Counted from the first letter of the stretch, positions 1-8,337 are shown. The stretch is DNA of 38,093 bases from Legionellales bacterium (GCA_018664045.1 JABJPE010000040.1:1-38093); one strand, 5' to 3'. The notes: generated by a model not told the origin, from the letters alone. Program-made: numbers and translations.

Positions 1-1
1 G

Positions 2-1261
2 CCGCATTGGTCTTTTAAAATAATTGGTAATATTGCTGCTATTATTATAGGAATAGACTGCGCTATTAATGCCTGGTATTACATGGCCTTAATGGGTGGC
101 TTTTTTGCAGTGCCTGCAGTAATAGCTATCTGTGCTCTTGCAGGATTCATACTCAACACAATACTATATAGCGCTGACTTTCCTGAAGCATTTGATGGAC
201 TTTATAAAAGTATAACAAGTATATTTACTCATAAGACTGAAACAGATGCTAGTGAAAAAGTAGAAGATAATAACCAAAAGCATCCAGTAGAAACATTTTT
301 ATCTGAAATAATCGCAATATCTAGTGGCGTAATCATGGGTTTATTTACCTACTCCAGCTACATTGGACTTGCAATACCACATATTTCACTACCCTTGATA
401 TTATTACTAAGTATAGCTAATACTATAGGAACATATGGCCTACTAAGAACATCATTAGAGATAGGTCAGCTAAAAGCTGATATATGGGAAATTAAAGAAA
501 AGAACATCAAGTCATTACTGGTAGCTACTTTATTTATCATTTATGTACTAGGAACTGTATGGACATTAAATACATGGGTCATAAGTGCAATTACAGTTAT
601 ACCACAAATAAACTACTTTGTAGCTTATACTCCATTATTGCTAGGTGAACTTGCCTTTGTTCTGGGAACAGCTATTAAAACAATAAATTACATCATTCCT
701 GGGTCAAATTCAGAAGCCCTAGCGACACACAATACCAATACAGTCTACTTTTTTATTCTTATAGCGTTTTCAGTATTAAATGCCGTTGGCAATGGCGCTA
801 TCACTGCAGCAGGAGGCCCAATGTATAAAGCTGTCATTGGTGCATTGCTCTCCTTGGGAGTCATGATTAAAGCTAGCATGGACCAAGTAAAGGCTAATGA
901 TTCTGCAGATGCAGCTGATAGCAGCACTAAACTTACCTGCTACGCTATGATTAGTATGTTAGCCATATGGAGCTTTCTTGAGTTTGTTCAACCTGCTGTG
1001 GCTGCCAGCATAGGTGGCCATGCAATAGCAGCGATAATAGGCGGGCCTGCAACAATAACAATAGCGGCTATACTCTTTATGATAACAACAGTAACAACAA
1101 CTCATTTAACTCTTGAATGTGGCAAGCCTGCATTAGAACATGCCTACACAACAACCACCAGTTTGCTATCAAGTGTTACAGGATCTGAAAATAGTCCAAG
1201 CAAGTCACATGAAGAAAACTTAGCAAAAAAAAGCCCAAATAACATATGCACCATAAGCTGA
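2..1261 (+). CDS. Polytopic membrane protein of unknown function, 5' end cut by window edge
   Basis: I do not recognise the family. The frame is open from base 2, and the residues before the first internal ATG at 83 (HWSFKIIGN...IGIDCAINAWYYM) align with the N-terminus of the paralogue at 1584. The real start is therefore left of the window and ATG 83 is internal. About ten hydrophobic segments in pairs are visible, separated by short polar loops, with a hydrophilic loop after the first pair. Blocks shared with the paralogue include MALMGGF, ALAG, LNTILY, DFPEA and SSGVIMGLFTYS. The tail of about 30 residues is polar and rich in Ser, Lys and Asn, with a small SHEEN patch. It has no catalytic motif that I can see. 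Being a tandem paralogue of a gene with a PmrA-like promoter, it may be a secreted or envelope protein of the Dot/Icm regulon, but that is inference. Confidence 0.8.
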   Translation, partial: PHWSFKIIGNIAAIIIGIDCAINAWYYMALMGGFFAVPAVIAICALAGFILNTILYSADFPEAFDGLYKSITSIFTHKTETDASEKVEDNNQKHPVETFLSEIIAISSGVIMGLFTYSSYIGLAIPHISLPLILLLSIANTIGTYGLLRTSLEIGQLKADIWEIKEKNIKSLLVATLFIIYVLGTVWTLNTWVISAITVIPQINYFVAYTPLLLGELAFVLGTAIKTINYIIPGSNSEALATHNTNTVYFFILIAFSVLNAVGNGAITAAGGPMYKAVIGALLSLGVMIKASMDQVKANDSADAADSSTKLTCYAMISMLAIWSFLEFVQPAVAASIGGHAIAAIIGGPATITIAAILFMITTVTTTHLTLECGKPALEHAYTTTTSLLSSVTGSENSPSKSHEENLAKKSPNNICTIS

Positions 1262-1288
1262 ACCGCCATTTCAACATATAAACAACGA

Positions 1289-1335
1289 CTTAAGGCAAAA
1301 CACTTAATATTTCCTTAAGTTCAACTTGCTATAAT
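1289..1335 (+). promoter_or_regulatory. Orphan PmrA-like promoter module (copy 1)
   Basis: Three boxes are seen: CTTAAG at 1289-1294, CTTAAT at 1303-1308 and CTTAAG at 1314-1319, followed by a perfect TATAAT at 1330-1335. The start-to-start distances (14, 11 and 16 bp) are identical to those of the module at 1505-1551. The last two boxes fit YTTAAK-N5-YTTAAK, the known PmrA binding pattern. No ORF begins nearby: the ATG at 1338 hits a stop after three codons, and the next gene starts at 1584 behind its own module. Confidence 0.6.
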
Positions 1336-1347
1336 ATATGAGCATAT

Positions 1348-1378
1348 AAAATTAGTAACAACTACAACGACTAATTTT
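1348..1378 (+). other. Perfect inverted repeat just downstream of the orphan promoter
   Basis: AAAATTAGT at 1348-1356 pairs perfectly with ACTAATTTT at 1370-1378 around a 13-base loop. It would lie at the very 5' end of any transcript starting about 7 bp after the TATAAT at 1330. The stem is AT-rich, so it is a weak hairpin, although its 3' arm ends in four T. The remaining gap, 1379-1504, holds no ORF or other structure that I can see. Confidence 0.4.
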
Positions 1379-1504
1379 GCTTTAGAATACGCCCTATTCC
1401 CTACACAAAAGCGGCCATATTGTTATTAAAATGTACAATATATGAAAATAAAGAAAGCATGCAAAGACACTACACGCGCATATATTTTAACATAAAAACA
1501 ACAG

Positions 1505-1551
1505 CTTAAGCCAAAACACTTAAGATTCCCTTAAGCTTCACATGTTATAAT
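1505..1551 (+). promoter_or_regulatory. PmrA-like promoter of the polytopic membrane protein gene (copy 2)
   Basis: CTTAAG occurs at 1505-1510, 1519-1524 and 1530-1535, followed by TATAAT at 1546-1551. The second and third boxes form YTTAAK-N5-YTTAAK, as known for PmrA in Enterobacteria and close to the cTTAATatT direct repeat used in Legionella and Coxiella. No good -35 hexamer exists at the expected place, which is instead covered by the boxes, as for an activator-dependent promoter. Transcription should start near 1558, 26 bases before the ATG at 1584. Confidence 0.65.
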
Positions 1552-1583
1552 ATATTAATAGTATTAATATATGAGTAAATAAC

Positions 1584-2981
1584 ATGGCAAACAACAACAT
1601 ACATTGGTCATACTACACCGCAGGTTTTATAACTGCATTTATAATTGGCATAGATTGCGCCATAAATGCGGCATTTTACATGGCTTTAATGGGTGGTTTT
1701 TACGCAATACCTATAGTATTAGTATTCTGCGCCCTTGCTGGACTTGTTTTAAATACTATTTTATATGCAAATGACTTTCCTGAAGCAATATCAGATTTTG
1801 TTGACAACATAAAAGCCTTCTTTGCAGGCATTTACAACTATAACGAAACTATAGCTACAGTTATAAATAATTCAGCAGCTGAAAATTACGAATTAGCAAA
1901 AAATGGCTTTATTTTCATGAGCAAAGAAGTAATTGCGCTAGCTAGCGGCATCATCATGGGCTTATTCACCTATAGCGCCTACCTTGGTATGGCATTACCA
2001 TTTACGAGCCCTATTCTTATTGCTGTTTTCTGTGGCGCTTATGTTTTTGGAATTTATGCTTTGATTAGGACTTCGCTAAATACAAAGTATACTGACGATA
2101 CAACTATTACAGACAAAATTAACGACCTTAGTCTAACGGGCAAACTCGTCACATCTATAATAACTGCAATATTCATAGCCGCGACATATTGGACCATGCT
2201 TACATTTCTAGCAGGTGCCATATCAGCTGCTGCTGCATTCGCACCTATCCTTGTGCCAGTAATCCCCGCTTTATTTGTACTATTATTAATAGGAGAGAGT
2301 ATATTTGCGGTAAAAGCTGCAGTATGGCTTGGTGCAAAAATTAGCTCGCCAACACCAGAGACAAACAGCCATCCTAAAAAATTCATTATGATTGTAATGG
2401 CTCTGCTTAATGCATTTGCTAATGCAGCAATTACTGCTGTTGGCTCAACAAAAATAGCCGCTGTATCTGGCTTTATTTTTTCCTTTGGAGTTATGTACAA
2501 GTCATCTAATGAACAAGATATAGAAAGCAGCGAACAACAAAAAGCAACAATTAATAAAGCTTTTAAAGTAGCAGTGAATTGCGTACTAGCTGCGGCATTA
2601 ATATGGGCTAACTTTAATTTTCTAACTCCAGCTTTAGTTGTAGCTGGCGCAGCTAACCCAGTTCTTAGCGGAATTATGATTATTGTTTTAATCATGCTAG
2701 TAGTAAGCACGATAAACAATCCGTTCAATGAAGACGAACTAAGTGTTGTAGGACAATACCCGACAAACAATAGTCTTAGCGAAGAAGAGAAGAAACCACT
2801 ATTATATGATGCAGAAACAGAAAAACAAGTATCTCCTATAATAGCACCTAACACAAGTACAGAGACTGTAATAAACAGTGTTGCTACATTGTTTGTAACT
2901 GGTGCAATTACTAAAGCTATGGATAATGCATTAAATGAAATAGAAAATAGCAGTGGCGCTGAAGCAAAAAAATCTAAATAA
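1584..2981 (+). CDS. Polytopic membrane protein, paralogue of the upstream gene
   Basis: The 465-residue protein is of an unrecognised family. It carries the same blocks as the gene ending at 1261 (IGIDCAIN, YMALMGGF, LVLNTILY, DFPEAI, SGIIMGLFTYSAY), so the two arose by tandem duplication. It has about ten membrane segments, and a hydrophilic loop near residues 70-110 that differs from the paralogue. The cytosolic-type tail of about 95 residues (from about 370) contains an acidic-basic run SEEEKKPLL and ends EAKKSK. The start is supported by alignment of the N-terminal region with the paralogue's upstream sequence and by the promoter 33 bp upstream; the ribosome binding site is weak. Its 3' end overlaps the convergent pgpA stop by 8 bases. 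A Dot/Icm effector or regulon envelope protein is possible. No catalytic motif is seen. Confidence 0.85.
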   Translation: MANNNIHWSYYTAGFITAFIIGIDCAINAAFYMALMGGFYAIPIVLVFCALAGLVLNTILYANDFPEAISDFVDNIKAFFAGIYNYNETIATVINNSAAENYELAKNGFIFMSKEVIALASGIIMGLFTYSAYLGMALPFTSPILIAVFCGAYVFGIYALIRTSLNTKYTDDTTITDKINDLSLTGKLVTSIITAIFIAATYWTMLTFLAGAISAAAAFAPILVPVIPALFVLLLIGESIFAVKAAVWLGAKISSPTPETNSHPKKFIMIVMALLNAFANAAITAVGSTKIAAVSGFIFSFGVMYKSSNEQDIESSEQQKATINKAFKVAVNCVLAAALIWANFNFLTPALVVAGAANPVLSGIMIIVLIMLVVSTINNPFNEDELSVVGQYPTNNSLSEEEKKPLLYDAETEKQVSPIIAPNTSTETVINSVATLFVTGAITKAMDNALNEIENSSGAEAKKSK

Positions 2982-3492
2982 TATAATTATATTGTAGTAG
3001 AGCAGCAAACGCATATAAAAATAATATTGCATATAATGCTGCAGCAATGTCATCTATAACAATGCCAGTTCCGCCTTGAATATTTTTATCTAGCCAATTA
3101 ATGGGCCATGGCTTTAGAATGTCAAAAAACCTAAAAGCGATAAAAGCCAGCAGCCACCAGAGCACCTCGTGTGGCATAAAAAATAATACTAACAAATAAC
3201 CAACCACTTCATCACAGACAATACTAGAGTGATCATGTACGCCAAGACTATCAGAGGTGTATTTACATGTGTAGACACTAAATAGAGTCAAAGCTAACAG
3301 TATCAGTAAATAACCCTGCATATTTAGATCTAGCATAAAATAAAAAAATGGCAATGCCGCTAAAGTTCCCCAAGTACCAGGAGCCCAAGGCAACAACCCA
3401 CTGCCAAAACCAAAGCTAAATGCATGCAATGGGTTTTGTAACATTCTCACAGATGGCTGTTTCTTTTCGGTCTTAACTTGCACCCTCTTCAT
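2974..3492 (-). CDS. pgpA: Phosphatidylglycerophosphatase A
   Basis: This enzyme dephosphorylates phosphatidylglycerol phosphate to phosphatidylglycerol in the inner membrane. Seen in the sequence are the family N-terminal signature (GFGSGLLPWAPGTWGTLAALP), the acidic motif around CDEVVGY, and the late motif KPWPINWLD followed by GTGIVIDDIAAALYA, where the Asp pair belongs to the metal-dependent active site. Three to four hydrophobic segments are present. The start is uncertain. I chose the ATG at 3492 because the frame's upstream ATG at 3525 has no ribosome binding site and lies inside thiL; a GTG three codons later is better placed behind AAGGGG. The gene overlaps the 3' end of thiL by about 20 bases, so translation is probably coupled. 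The order nusB-thiL-pgpA is standard in gammaproteobacteria. Confidence 0.93.
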   Translation of the reverse strand: MKRVQVKTEKKQPSVRMLQNPLHAFSFGFGSGLLPWAPGTWGTLAALPFFYFMLDLNMQGYLLILLALTLFSVYTCKYTSDSLGVHDHSSIVCDEVVGYLLVLFFMPHEVLWWLLAFIAFRFFDILKPWPINWLDKNIQGGTGIVIDDIAAALYAILFLYAFAALLQYNYII

Positions 3493-4477
3493 CCCCTTTA
3501 TAATCAATAATAGCAAAATGGTCATGATCAGAATCTTTTATAACAAAAGGCTCATCATATTTATCATACACATGCATACCAGGGTGCGCACTTAAATGAC
3601 CAATGCAAGATAGCCTACAATCATACCTACCTGCCAACTCTAATAATTTATCTTTATTTTCGGGTTTTACCGTAAAGCAAATCTCGTAATCATCAGCCCC
3701 TGTAAATGCACATTGATATGCTGCATTTCTTTCAATTACAGCCTTTATTTGCTCTGACAGAGGAATATCTTTTAGATTTATATGTGCGCCAAGAGCTGTT
3801 TTTGTCAAAATACGTTTAAGATCTTGAGATAATCCTGCAGATATTTCAGTGCAACTTGTAGTTATAGTCTGCAACTCTACAGCAAACTTCAATGGTATTT
3901 CAGGCTTCATTAAGCATTTTTCTAAATACCTGGAAGTATTATCATCATTAGGAATATCCTGCAAAATTCTGTTTAATGCTAAACCTGCATCTCCTAAAGA
4001 ACCAGTGACATAAATTAAATCACTAACTTGAGGAGCAGCATTTTTAACAGAACCAATATCATATGCAACCTGACCAATAGAACTTACAGCGATACTGCTT
4101 TTTCCAGTAACTAGTGAGACCCCTGTTAAATACCCACCATATTTTTCTGTACTCTCACGCAGACCGCTTGCAAAGTCTTCAAGCCATAACTCACTTATTT
4201 TGGGCATGCTAATATTAATTTGAAAGCAAATAGGCTCTGCCCCCAAGGCCATTAGTTTACTATAGTTAGATACTAAAGCCTTATATGCCAAATCACATGC
4301 TTTAACATTAGATAGAAAGTGCACGCCCTCTACCATTGTATTGAGTGAGTTTACTATATTGCGATCAGATGTAACATTTAATAGCGTTGCAGCCTTATTG
4401 TCATAATTGGCAAATTTACTACTATCTACATGCTCTAAATCAGCAAAAACCTTTTTTACTAAACTCTCATAACTCAT
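3473..4477 (-). CDS. thiL: Thiamine-monophosphate kinase
   Basis: ThiL phosphorylates thiamine monophosphate to thiamine diphosphate with ATP. At 334 residues it is close to the usual 320-330. It shows the ThiL/PurM-type fold signatures: an N-terminal Mg/ATP region with NTMVEGVHFL (related to the DxxVEGxHF pattern) and KALVSNYSKLMALGAEP, a central GSLGDAGLAL glycine motif, and the late GADDYEICFTV motif that is diagnostic for the family. The first motif reads NTMVEGVHF where most ThiL proteins have D at the first position, so one acidic ligand may be replaced by Asn; this deserves checking against homologues. The gene follows nusB with one base between them and overlaps pgpA. Confidence 0.93.
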   Translation of the reverse strand: MSYESLVKKVFADLEHVDSSKFANYDNKAATLLNVTSDRNIVNSLNTMVEGVHFLSNVKACDLAYKALVSNYSKLMALGAEPICFQINISMPKISELWLEDFASGLRESTEKYGGYLTGVSLVTGKSSIAVSSIGQVAYDIGSVKNAAPQVSDLIYVTGSLGDAGLALNRILQDIPNDDNTSRYLEKCLMKPEIPLKFAVELQTITTSCTEISAGLSQDLKRILTKTALGAHINLKDIPLSEQIKAVIERNAAYQCAFTGADDYEICFTVKPENKDKLLELAGRYDCRLSCIGHLSAHPGMHVYDKYDEPFVIKDSDHDHFAIIDYKGDEEGAS

Positions 4478-4478
4478 A

Positions 4479-4919
4479 TTACTTCTTTTTTCCTTTCGCT
4501 GCTAAATACTCTATTTTCCGATGCTGCTGCACAATAGAATCTAGCACTGCATTAATATATTTATGCCCCTGCTCCGTACCAAACTTTTTATTTAAACGTG
4601 CGGCTTGGTCTATACAAACTTTAAACGGAACATCATCTCTATATAAAATTTCATAAGATGCTAGGCGTAAAACAGCAAGCTCAACTTTACTCATAGCACT
4701 AATATCTCTATCTAAAAAACCTATTATTATCTCATCCAAATCATTTATCTTACTGAATATGTCATTTGCAATTTCTTTATAGTAGTCCTTGTCATAAGAT
4801 TCCCCTGAACCACCAAACTCAGAAACCTCATACATAGATAAACTGTTGCCATATTCCCACTGAAATATTAATTTTAACAGTAACTCTCGAGAATTATATC
4901 TAGTTTCAGCTCTTGCCAT
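4479..4919 (-). CDS. nusB: Transcription antitermination protein NusB
   Basis: NusB binds boxA RNA together with S10 (NusE) in the antitermination complex for rRNA operons. The 146-residue all-helical protein begins MARAETRYNSRELLLKLIFQ, as typical, and ends with VPFKVCIDQAARLNKKFGTEQGHKYINAVLDSI, the conserved NusB C-terminal helices. The open frame extends to 5036, but those extra 39 residues overlap nrdR and do not resemble NusB. The ATG at 4919 has a strong AGGGGAGAG ribosome binding site. One base separates it from the nrdR stop, suggesting coupling. In many relatives riboflavin genes sit between nrdR and nusB; here they are absent. Confidence 0.95.
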   Translation of the reverse strand: MARAETRYNSRELLLKLIFQWEYGNSLSMYEVSEFGGSGESYDKDYYKEIANDIFSKINDLDEIIIGFLDRDISAMSKVELAVLRLASYEILYRDDVPFKVCIDQAARLNKKFGTEQGHKYINAVLDSIVQQHRKIEYLAAKGKKK

Positions 4920-4920
4920 T

Positions 4921-5394
4921 TTAGCTCTCCCCTCTGGTAGGCTCTTGTGTTTCCATGCCAAGAACAATTTCTTTAAATGCTTGAATATCCTGAAATGACC
5001 TATAAACTGAAGCAAATCGTATATACGCAACCTCATCGATTGGACTTAGCTCACTCAATACAATGCCACCAATTGATTCAGAACTAATCTCACGCTCACC
5101 TGTACTACTTAATTTATGCAATATTCTAGCTACAAGTGATTCAAACTGCTCTTCTGATACCGGCCTTTTCTGCAATGCACGAGATAGACCATTACGTAAT
5201 TTTTCTTCATCAAAGGGGCTGCGCTTACCATCTTTTTTTATAACTCTTGGCATTAATAGCTCAGCTGTTTCAAAAGTTGTATAACGCTCTTTACATACTA
5301 AGCATTCACGCCTTCTACGAACTTGAGCACCATTGGCAACTAAACGTGAATCTATGACTTTTGTATCTTCAGTATTACAAAATGGACAAAACAT
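4921..5394 (-). CDS. nrdR: Transcriptional repressor NrdR
   Basis: NrdR represses ribonucleotide reductase genes in response to ATP/dATP. The 157-residue protein shows the N-terminal zinc ribbon with Cys3, Cys6, Cys31 and Cys34 (FCPFC ... CLVC), the family sequence DSRL, the RRRREC segment, ERYTTFE, and then the ATP-cone domain beginning [22 protein letters not shown]. The tail [11 protein letters not shown] is also typical. Length is as usual, about 150. The gene lies 20 bases downstream of glyA on the same strand and almost touches nusB. No NrdR box was searched for systematically. Confidence 0.96.
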   Translation of the reverse strand: MFCPFCNTEDTKVIDSRLVANGAQVRRRRECLVCKERYTTFETAELLMPRVIKKDGKRSPFDEEKLRNGLSRALQKRPVSEEQFESLVARILHKLSSTGEREISSESIGGIVLSELSPIDEVAYIRFASVYRSFQDIQAFKEIVLGMETQEPTRGES

Positions 5395-5414
5395 TTTATC
5401 TCCTTAGCATTTTA

Positions 5415-6668
5415 TTATTTATAGACTGGGAATTTAGCACACAATGCCGCCACTTGATTAGCAGCAGAATCTAATAAACTCTGATTATTAATATCACCTA
5501 AGATCATTGCAACTAAATGAGCCAGCTCCTCAACCTCAGGCTCACCAAAGCCTCTTGTAGTTATAGCTGGAGTTCCTATGCGAATCCCACTTGTGATAAA
5601 TGGGCCCCTGCTATCGTTAGGAATACTGTTTTTATTAACAGTTATATTAGCTTTGCCCAAAGCTGCCTCTGCATCTTTGCCAGAGATATTTTTTGCCGTT
5701 AAATCAACTAAGAACATATGGTTCTTAGTTCCTCCAGAGACAATCGAATAACCAAGTTCAATAAGCTTATTTGCAAATAATTCTGCATTAGCAAGCACCT
5801 GTTGCTGATACTGCTTAAACTCAGGAGTAGCTGCCTCTTTAAAAGCAATAGCCTTTGCAGCAACAACATGCATTAAAGGCCCACCCTGCGTCATTGGAAA
5901 GACTGAAAAATTTATTTTTTTTGCCAACTTATCAGTTTTAGCAAGAATAATTCCACTACGCGGCCCGCGTAATGTTTTATGAGTAGTGGATGTAACTACA
6001 TCTGCATAATCTATAGGTGATGGGTACACACCAGCAGCTATTAAACCAGATACATGCGCCATATCCGCTAAAAGATAAGCCCCAACACTATCTGCTATGC
6101 TACGAAACCTAGCCCAATCCACAACTCCAGAAAAAGCTGAGAAACCTGAAATTATCATTTTAGGTTTATGCTCTTTAGCCATAGCTTCAACCTGAGCGTA
6201 GTCTATGTCCCCTGTAATTGCGTCGATACCATAAGAGACAGCATTAAAAATTCTGCCAGAGAAACTAACCTTAGCACCATGAGTTAAGTGACCACCATGG
6301 TCCAAACTCATACCTAAAATAGTATCACCGGCTTCTAACAAACCTAGAAATACCGCTATATTTGCAGATGAACCAGAATGAGGCTGAACATTAGCATAAC
6401 CTGCATTAAAAAGCGCCTTAGCACGCTCAATCGCAAGACTCTCTACAACATCAACATGCTCACAACCACCATAATACCTGGCTCCTGGATAACCTTCTGC
6501 ATACTTATTTGTAAGGCAAGTGCCAGCTGCGGCCATAACACTAGAGCTTGCATAATTTTCTGATGCTATTAATTCTATATGCTGCTCTTGGCGCTCCAAT
6601 TCAGCAGATATTGCATCATATATTTCAGGGTCATGTGGACGTATAATCTCTAGATCACTCAGTGACAT
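5415..6668 (-). CDS. glyA: Serine hydroxymethyltransferase
   Basis: GlyA interconverts serine and glycine with tetrahydrofolate, giving 5,10-methylene-THF in the cytosol; it is PLP-dependent. The 417-residue protein contains IELIASENY near the N-terminus, [15 protein letters not shown], the PHSGSSAN segment, [13 protein letters not shown], and [12 protein letters not shown] with the PLP-binding Lys at about residue 231. The open frame starts at 6686, but the ATG at 6668 (MSLSDLEII) has GGAG six bases upstream and fits the family length, so I prefer it. It is followed at 20 bases by nrdR and may lead that operon. The 113 bases up to the holD-like gene contain no clear promoter that I would assign. 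Confidence 0.97.
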   Translation of the reverse strand: MSLSDLEIIRPHDPEIYDAISAELERQEQHIELIASENYASSSVMAAAGTCLTNKYAEGYPGARYYGGCEHVDVVESLAIERAKALFNAGYANVQPHSGSSANIAVFLGLLEAGDTILGMSLDHGGHLTHGAKVSFSGRIFNAVSYGIDAITGDIDYAQVEAMAKEHKPKMIISGFSAFSGVVDWARFRSIADSVGAYLLADMAHVSGLIAAGVYPSPIDYADVVTSTTHKTLRGPRSGIILAKTDKLAKKINFSVFPMTQGGPLMHVVAAKAIAFKEAATPEFKQYQQQVLANAELFANKLIELGYSIVSGGTKNHMFLVDLTAKNISGKDAEAALGKANITVNKNSIPNDSRGPFITSGIRIGTPAITTRGFGEPEVEELAHLVAMILGDINNQSLLDSAANQVAALCAKFPVYK

Positions 6669-6781
6669 ATTTTTCTCCGAAATCAAGCTGCGATAAAACT
6701 TGTGTGGTAATTAATAATTGCCTACACATGATAACTTAAAACATAAAGAAAGAAAATATTTTATAATTCTATTTGCTAACC

Positions 6782-7204
6782 TTAACTAAAATAACTCGAC
6801 AAATCTTGCCATATCTGTTTTTTATACGCTGGGTTTTCTAATAGCTGCGTTAAATCTGGACAAACCAAGACCCGAGTCTTCCCATCAGTTAAATAGTTTT
6901 TTTGCAAATTCCAGTTTTCATAGGATGAACTTTCACCGGTAAGATCGGACGCAACATTAACACCAAATATCAACACAAAGTCATGACTACCTTCTAAATC
7001 GTATTCTTTATTTGTTTTTAATTTAAGTGCGGCTAGTATCTTTTGCAATAACACTCTGGTTTTAGAATTAATATCATCTGCATTAACTGCTAACAAGCCA
7101 GAACTTGCGCTAGACTCAAGCAAGCATAACTTAATACTGCTATGAGTGGCTTTAGCCTGCCAATAATCTATATTCATTAAACTTAAAGCTAATTCTTGCT
7201 TCAT
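6782..7204 (-). CDS. holD: Probable DNA polymerase III psi subunit
   Basis: HolD (psi) links the clamp loader to chi and SSB in the replicative holoenzyme. The evidence is similarity by eye. The 140-residue length is close to E. coli HolD (137). The N-terminal LMNIDYWQAK recalls LGITQW, and the C-terminal segment PDLTQLLENPAYKKQIWQDL recalls the PALTDLRANP...ALWQQI region of HolD. The uracil-glycosylase-like fold cannot be judged without modelling. The ATG at 7204 has GGAG seven bases upstream. It is 20 bases downstream of coaA and probably shares its transcript. HolD diverges quickly, so annotation pipelines may call it hypothetical; I am moderately sure. Confidence 0.55.
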   Translation of the reverse strand: MKQELALSLMNIDYWQAKATHSSIKLCLLESSASSGLLAVNADDINSKTRVLLQKILAALKLKTNKEYDLEGSHDFVLIFGVNVASDLTGESSSYENWNLQKNYLTDGKTRVLVCPDLTQLLENPAYKKQIWQDLSSYFS

Positions 7205-7224
7205 ATAAAGACTCCAAACATAAG

Positions 7225-8163
7225 CTAACGCATGTATACTTTTGACACCCCATGAGATGCTTCTTTAAATAAAATCATATCTGCTCGACACTTGCTTGGC
7301 AATATGTTTTGTTTTAAGTTCAAAAGATTAATTTCTTGCCAAATTTTATTAGCGCAGTCTTTGGCAGAGCTTTCATTTAAATGTTTTAAACTATGCATGT
7401 ATGCTGAAGGGTCAGATACTGCCTTGGCCATATAAGATAAAAACCTCTTCACATACCATGACTCTATAACTTCGGGCTTTGCATCAACATAAATACCATA
7501 ATCAATAAAATCCGCAACGCAATTTTGCTTTGTACTTGTATTGTTTTTCAATTTCGGTATTTGCAGAACATTTAACCCCTCAAGAATAATAACATCTGGC
7601 TGATCTACTGTTAAAAATTTGCCCGGCATAATATCGTATGAATGATGTGAATAAATGGGCGCTTGCAGCATGGAAGCCCCTTGTCTTGCAGCACCAAGAA
7701 AACCAATAAGACCTGACAAATCATAGCTTTCAGGAAAGCCCTTCTTGTTCATAATGTTTTTCTTTTCTAATATTTCATTTGGTAGTAAAAAACCATCTGT
7801 TGGTACTAACGCGACCTGTAATCCATATAACTTATTATTAGAAAGAATATACTCTAAAATTCTACTAGTTGTGCTTTTGCCAACAGCAACCGAACCTGCC
7901 ACTCCAATTATAAATGGCTTTTTCAAGCGGGGAACACAAGTAAATTTGTCTATAGCAGTATTGAGCTGTTGTTTTATTTTTATATGTTTTATTAATAAGG
8001 CAGCCAAGGGCAGGTAAACTTCCTCGAGCTCTGATACTGATATAGGCTCATCAAAGCCAAATAGACTTTCAATGAAATCAAGCTTAAAGCCACATTCATC
8101 AAGTTCATTAAATGACGCCCACTCCGGCCTCAAAAACAAATCATAATTATCATTAACTGACAT
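7225..8163 (-). CDS. coaA: Pantothenate kinase, type I
   Basis: CoaA phosphorylates pantothenate in the first committed step of coenzyme A synthesis. The 312-residue protein (E. coli 316) carries the P-loop GVAGSVAVGKST at about residues 87-98, then VPTDGFLLPN, KKGFPESYDL and YSHHSYDI, which are hallmark segments of the bacterial type I enzyme, and VIILEGLNVLQ. The N-terminus (FLRPEWASF) also matches the family. Host-associated bacteria with reduced genomes often have type III CoaX instead, so a type I enzyme is informative. The gene is divergent from tamA across 174 bases. Confidence 0.96.
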   Translation of the reverse strand: MSVNDNYDLFLRPEWASFNELDECGFKLDFIESLFGFDEPISVSELEEVYLPLAALLIKHIKIKQQLNTAIDKFTCVPRLKKPFIIGVAGSVAVGKSTTSRILEYILSNNKLYGLQVALVPTDGFLLPNEILEKKNIMNKKGFPESYDLSGLIGFLGAARQGASMLQAPIYSHHSYDIMPGKFLTVDQPDVIILEGLNVLQIPKLKNNTSTKQNCVADFIDYGIYVDAKPEVIESWYVKRFLSYMAKAVSDPSAYMHSLKHLNESSAKDCANKIWQEINLLNLKQNILPSKCRADMILFKEASHGVSKVYMR

Positions 8164-8337
8164 AGCATTTACTGTTATAAAGACAATTTAAAAACAAGTA
8201 GAATATAATTCCACACCCAATTTTAACTAGATAGATAACAATCCTGATTTATATCCGTTATATTTTGACATTTAACTAGATAAAACTTAATCTATACTTT
8301 AAAAGGAAACTCCCTAGTCGAATATCTTAACGCTGCT

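Noticed and set aside
1348..1378. Rho-independent terminator
   Set aside because: The stem is almost all A/T with a 13-base loop and no separate U-tract, too weak for a classical terminator; kept only as an inverted repeat.
2054..2854. 266-residue minus-strand open frame opposite the polytopic membrane protein
   Set aside because: It lies wholly within the paralogue-supported plus-strand gene, has the hydrophobic composition expected of an antisense frame, and has no domain or ribosome binding site.
4920..5036. Longer NusB N-terminus
   Set aside because: The extra 39 residues overlap nrdR in another frame and do not resemble NusB; the internal ATG at 4919 has a strong ribosome binding site.
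8286..8302. Possible PmrA box pair upstream of tamA (CTTAAT then CTTTAA 11 bp later)
   Set aside because: The second box breaks the TTAA core and the expected -10 position, 16 bp after it, has only CCTAGT, unlike the three perfect TATAAT sites.
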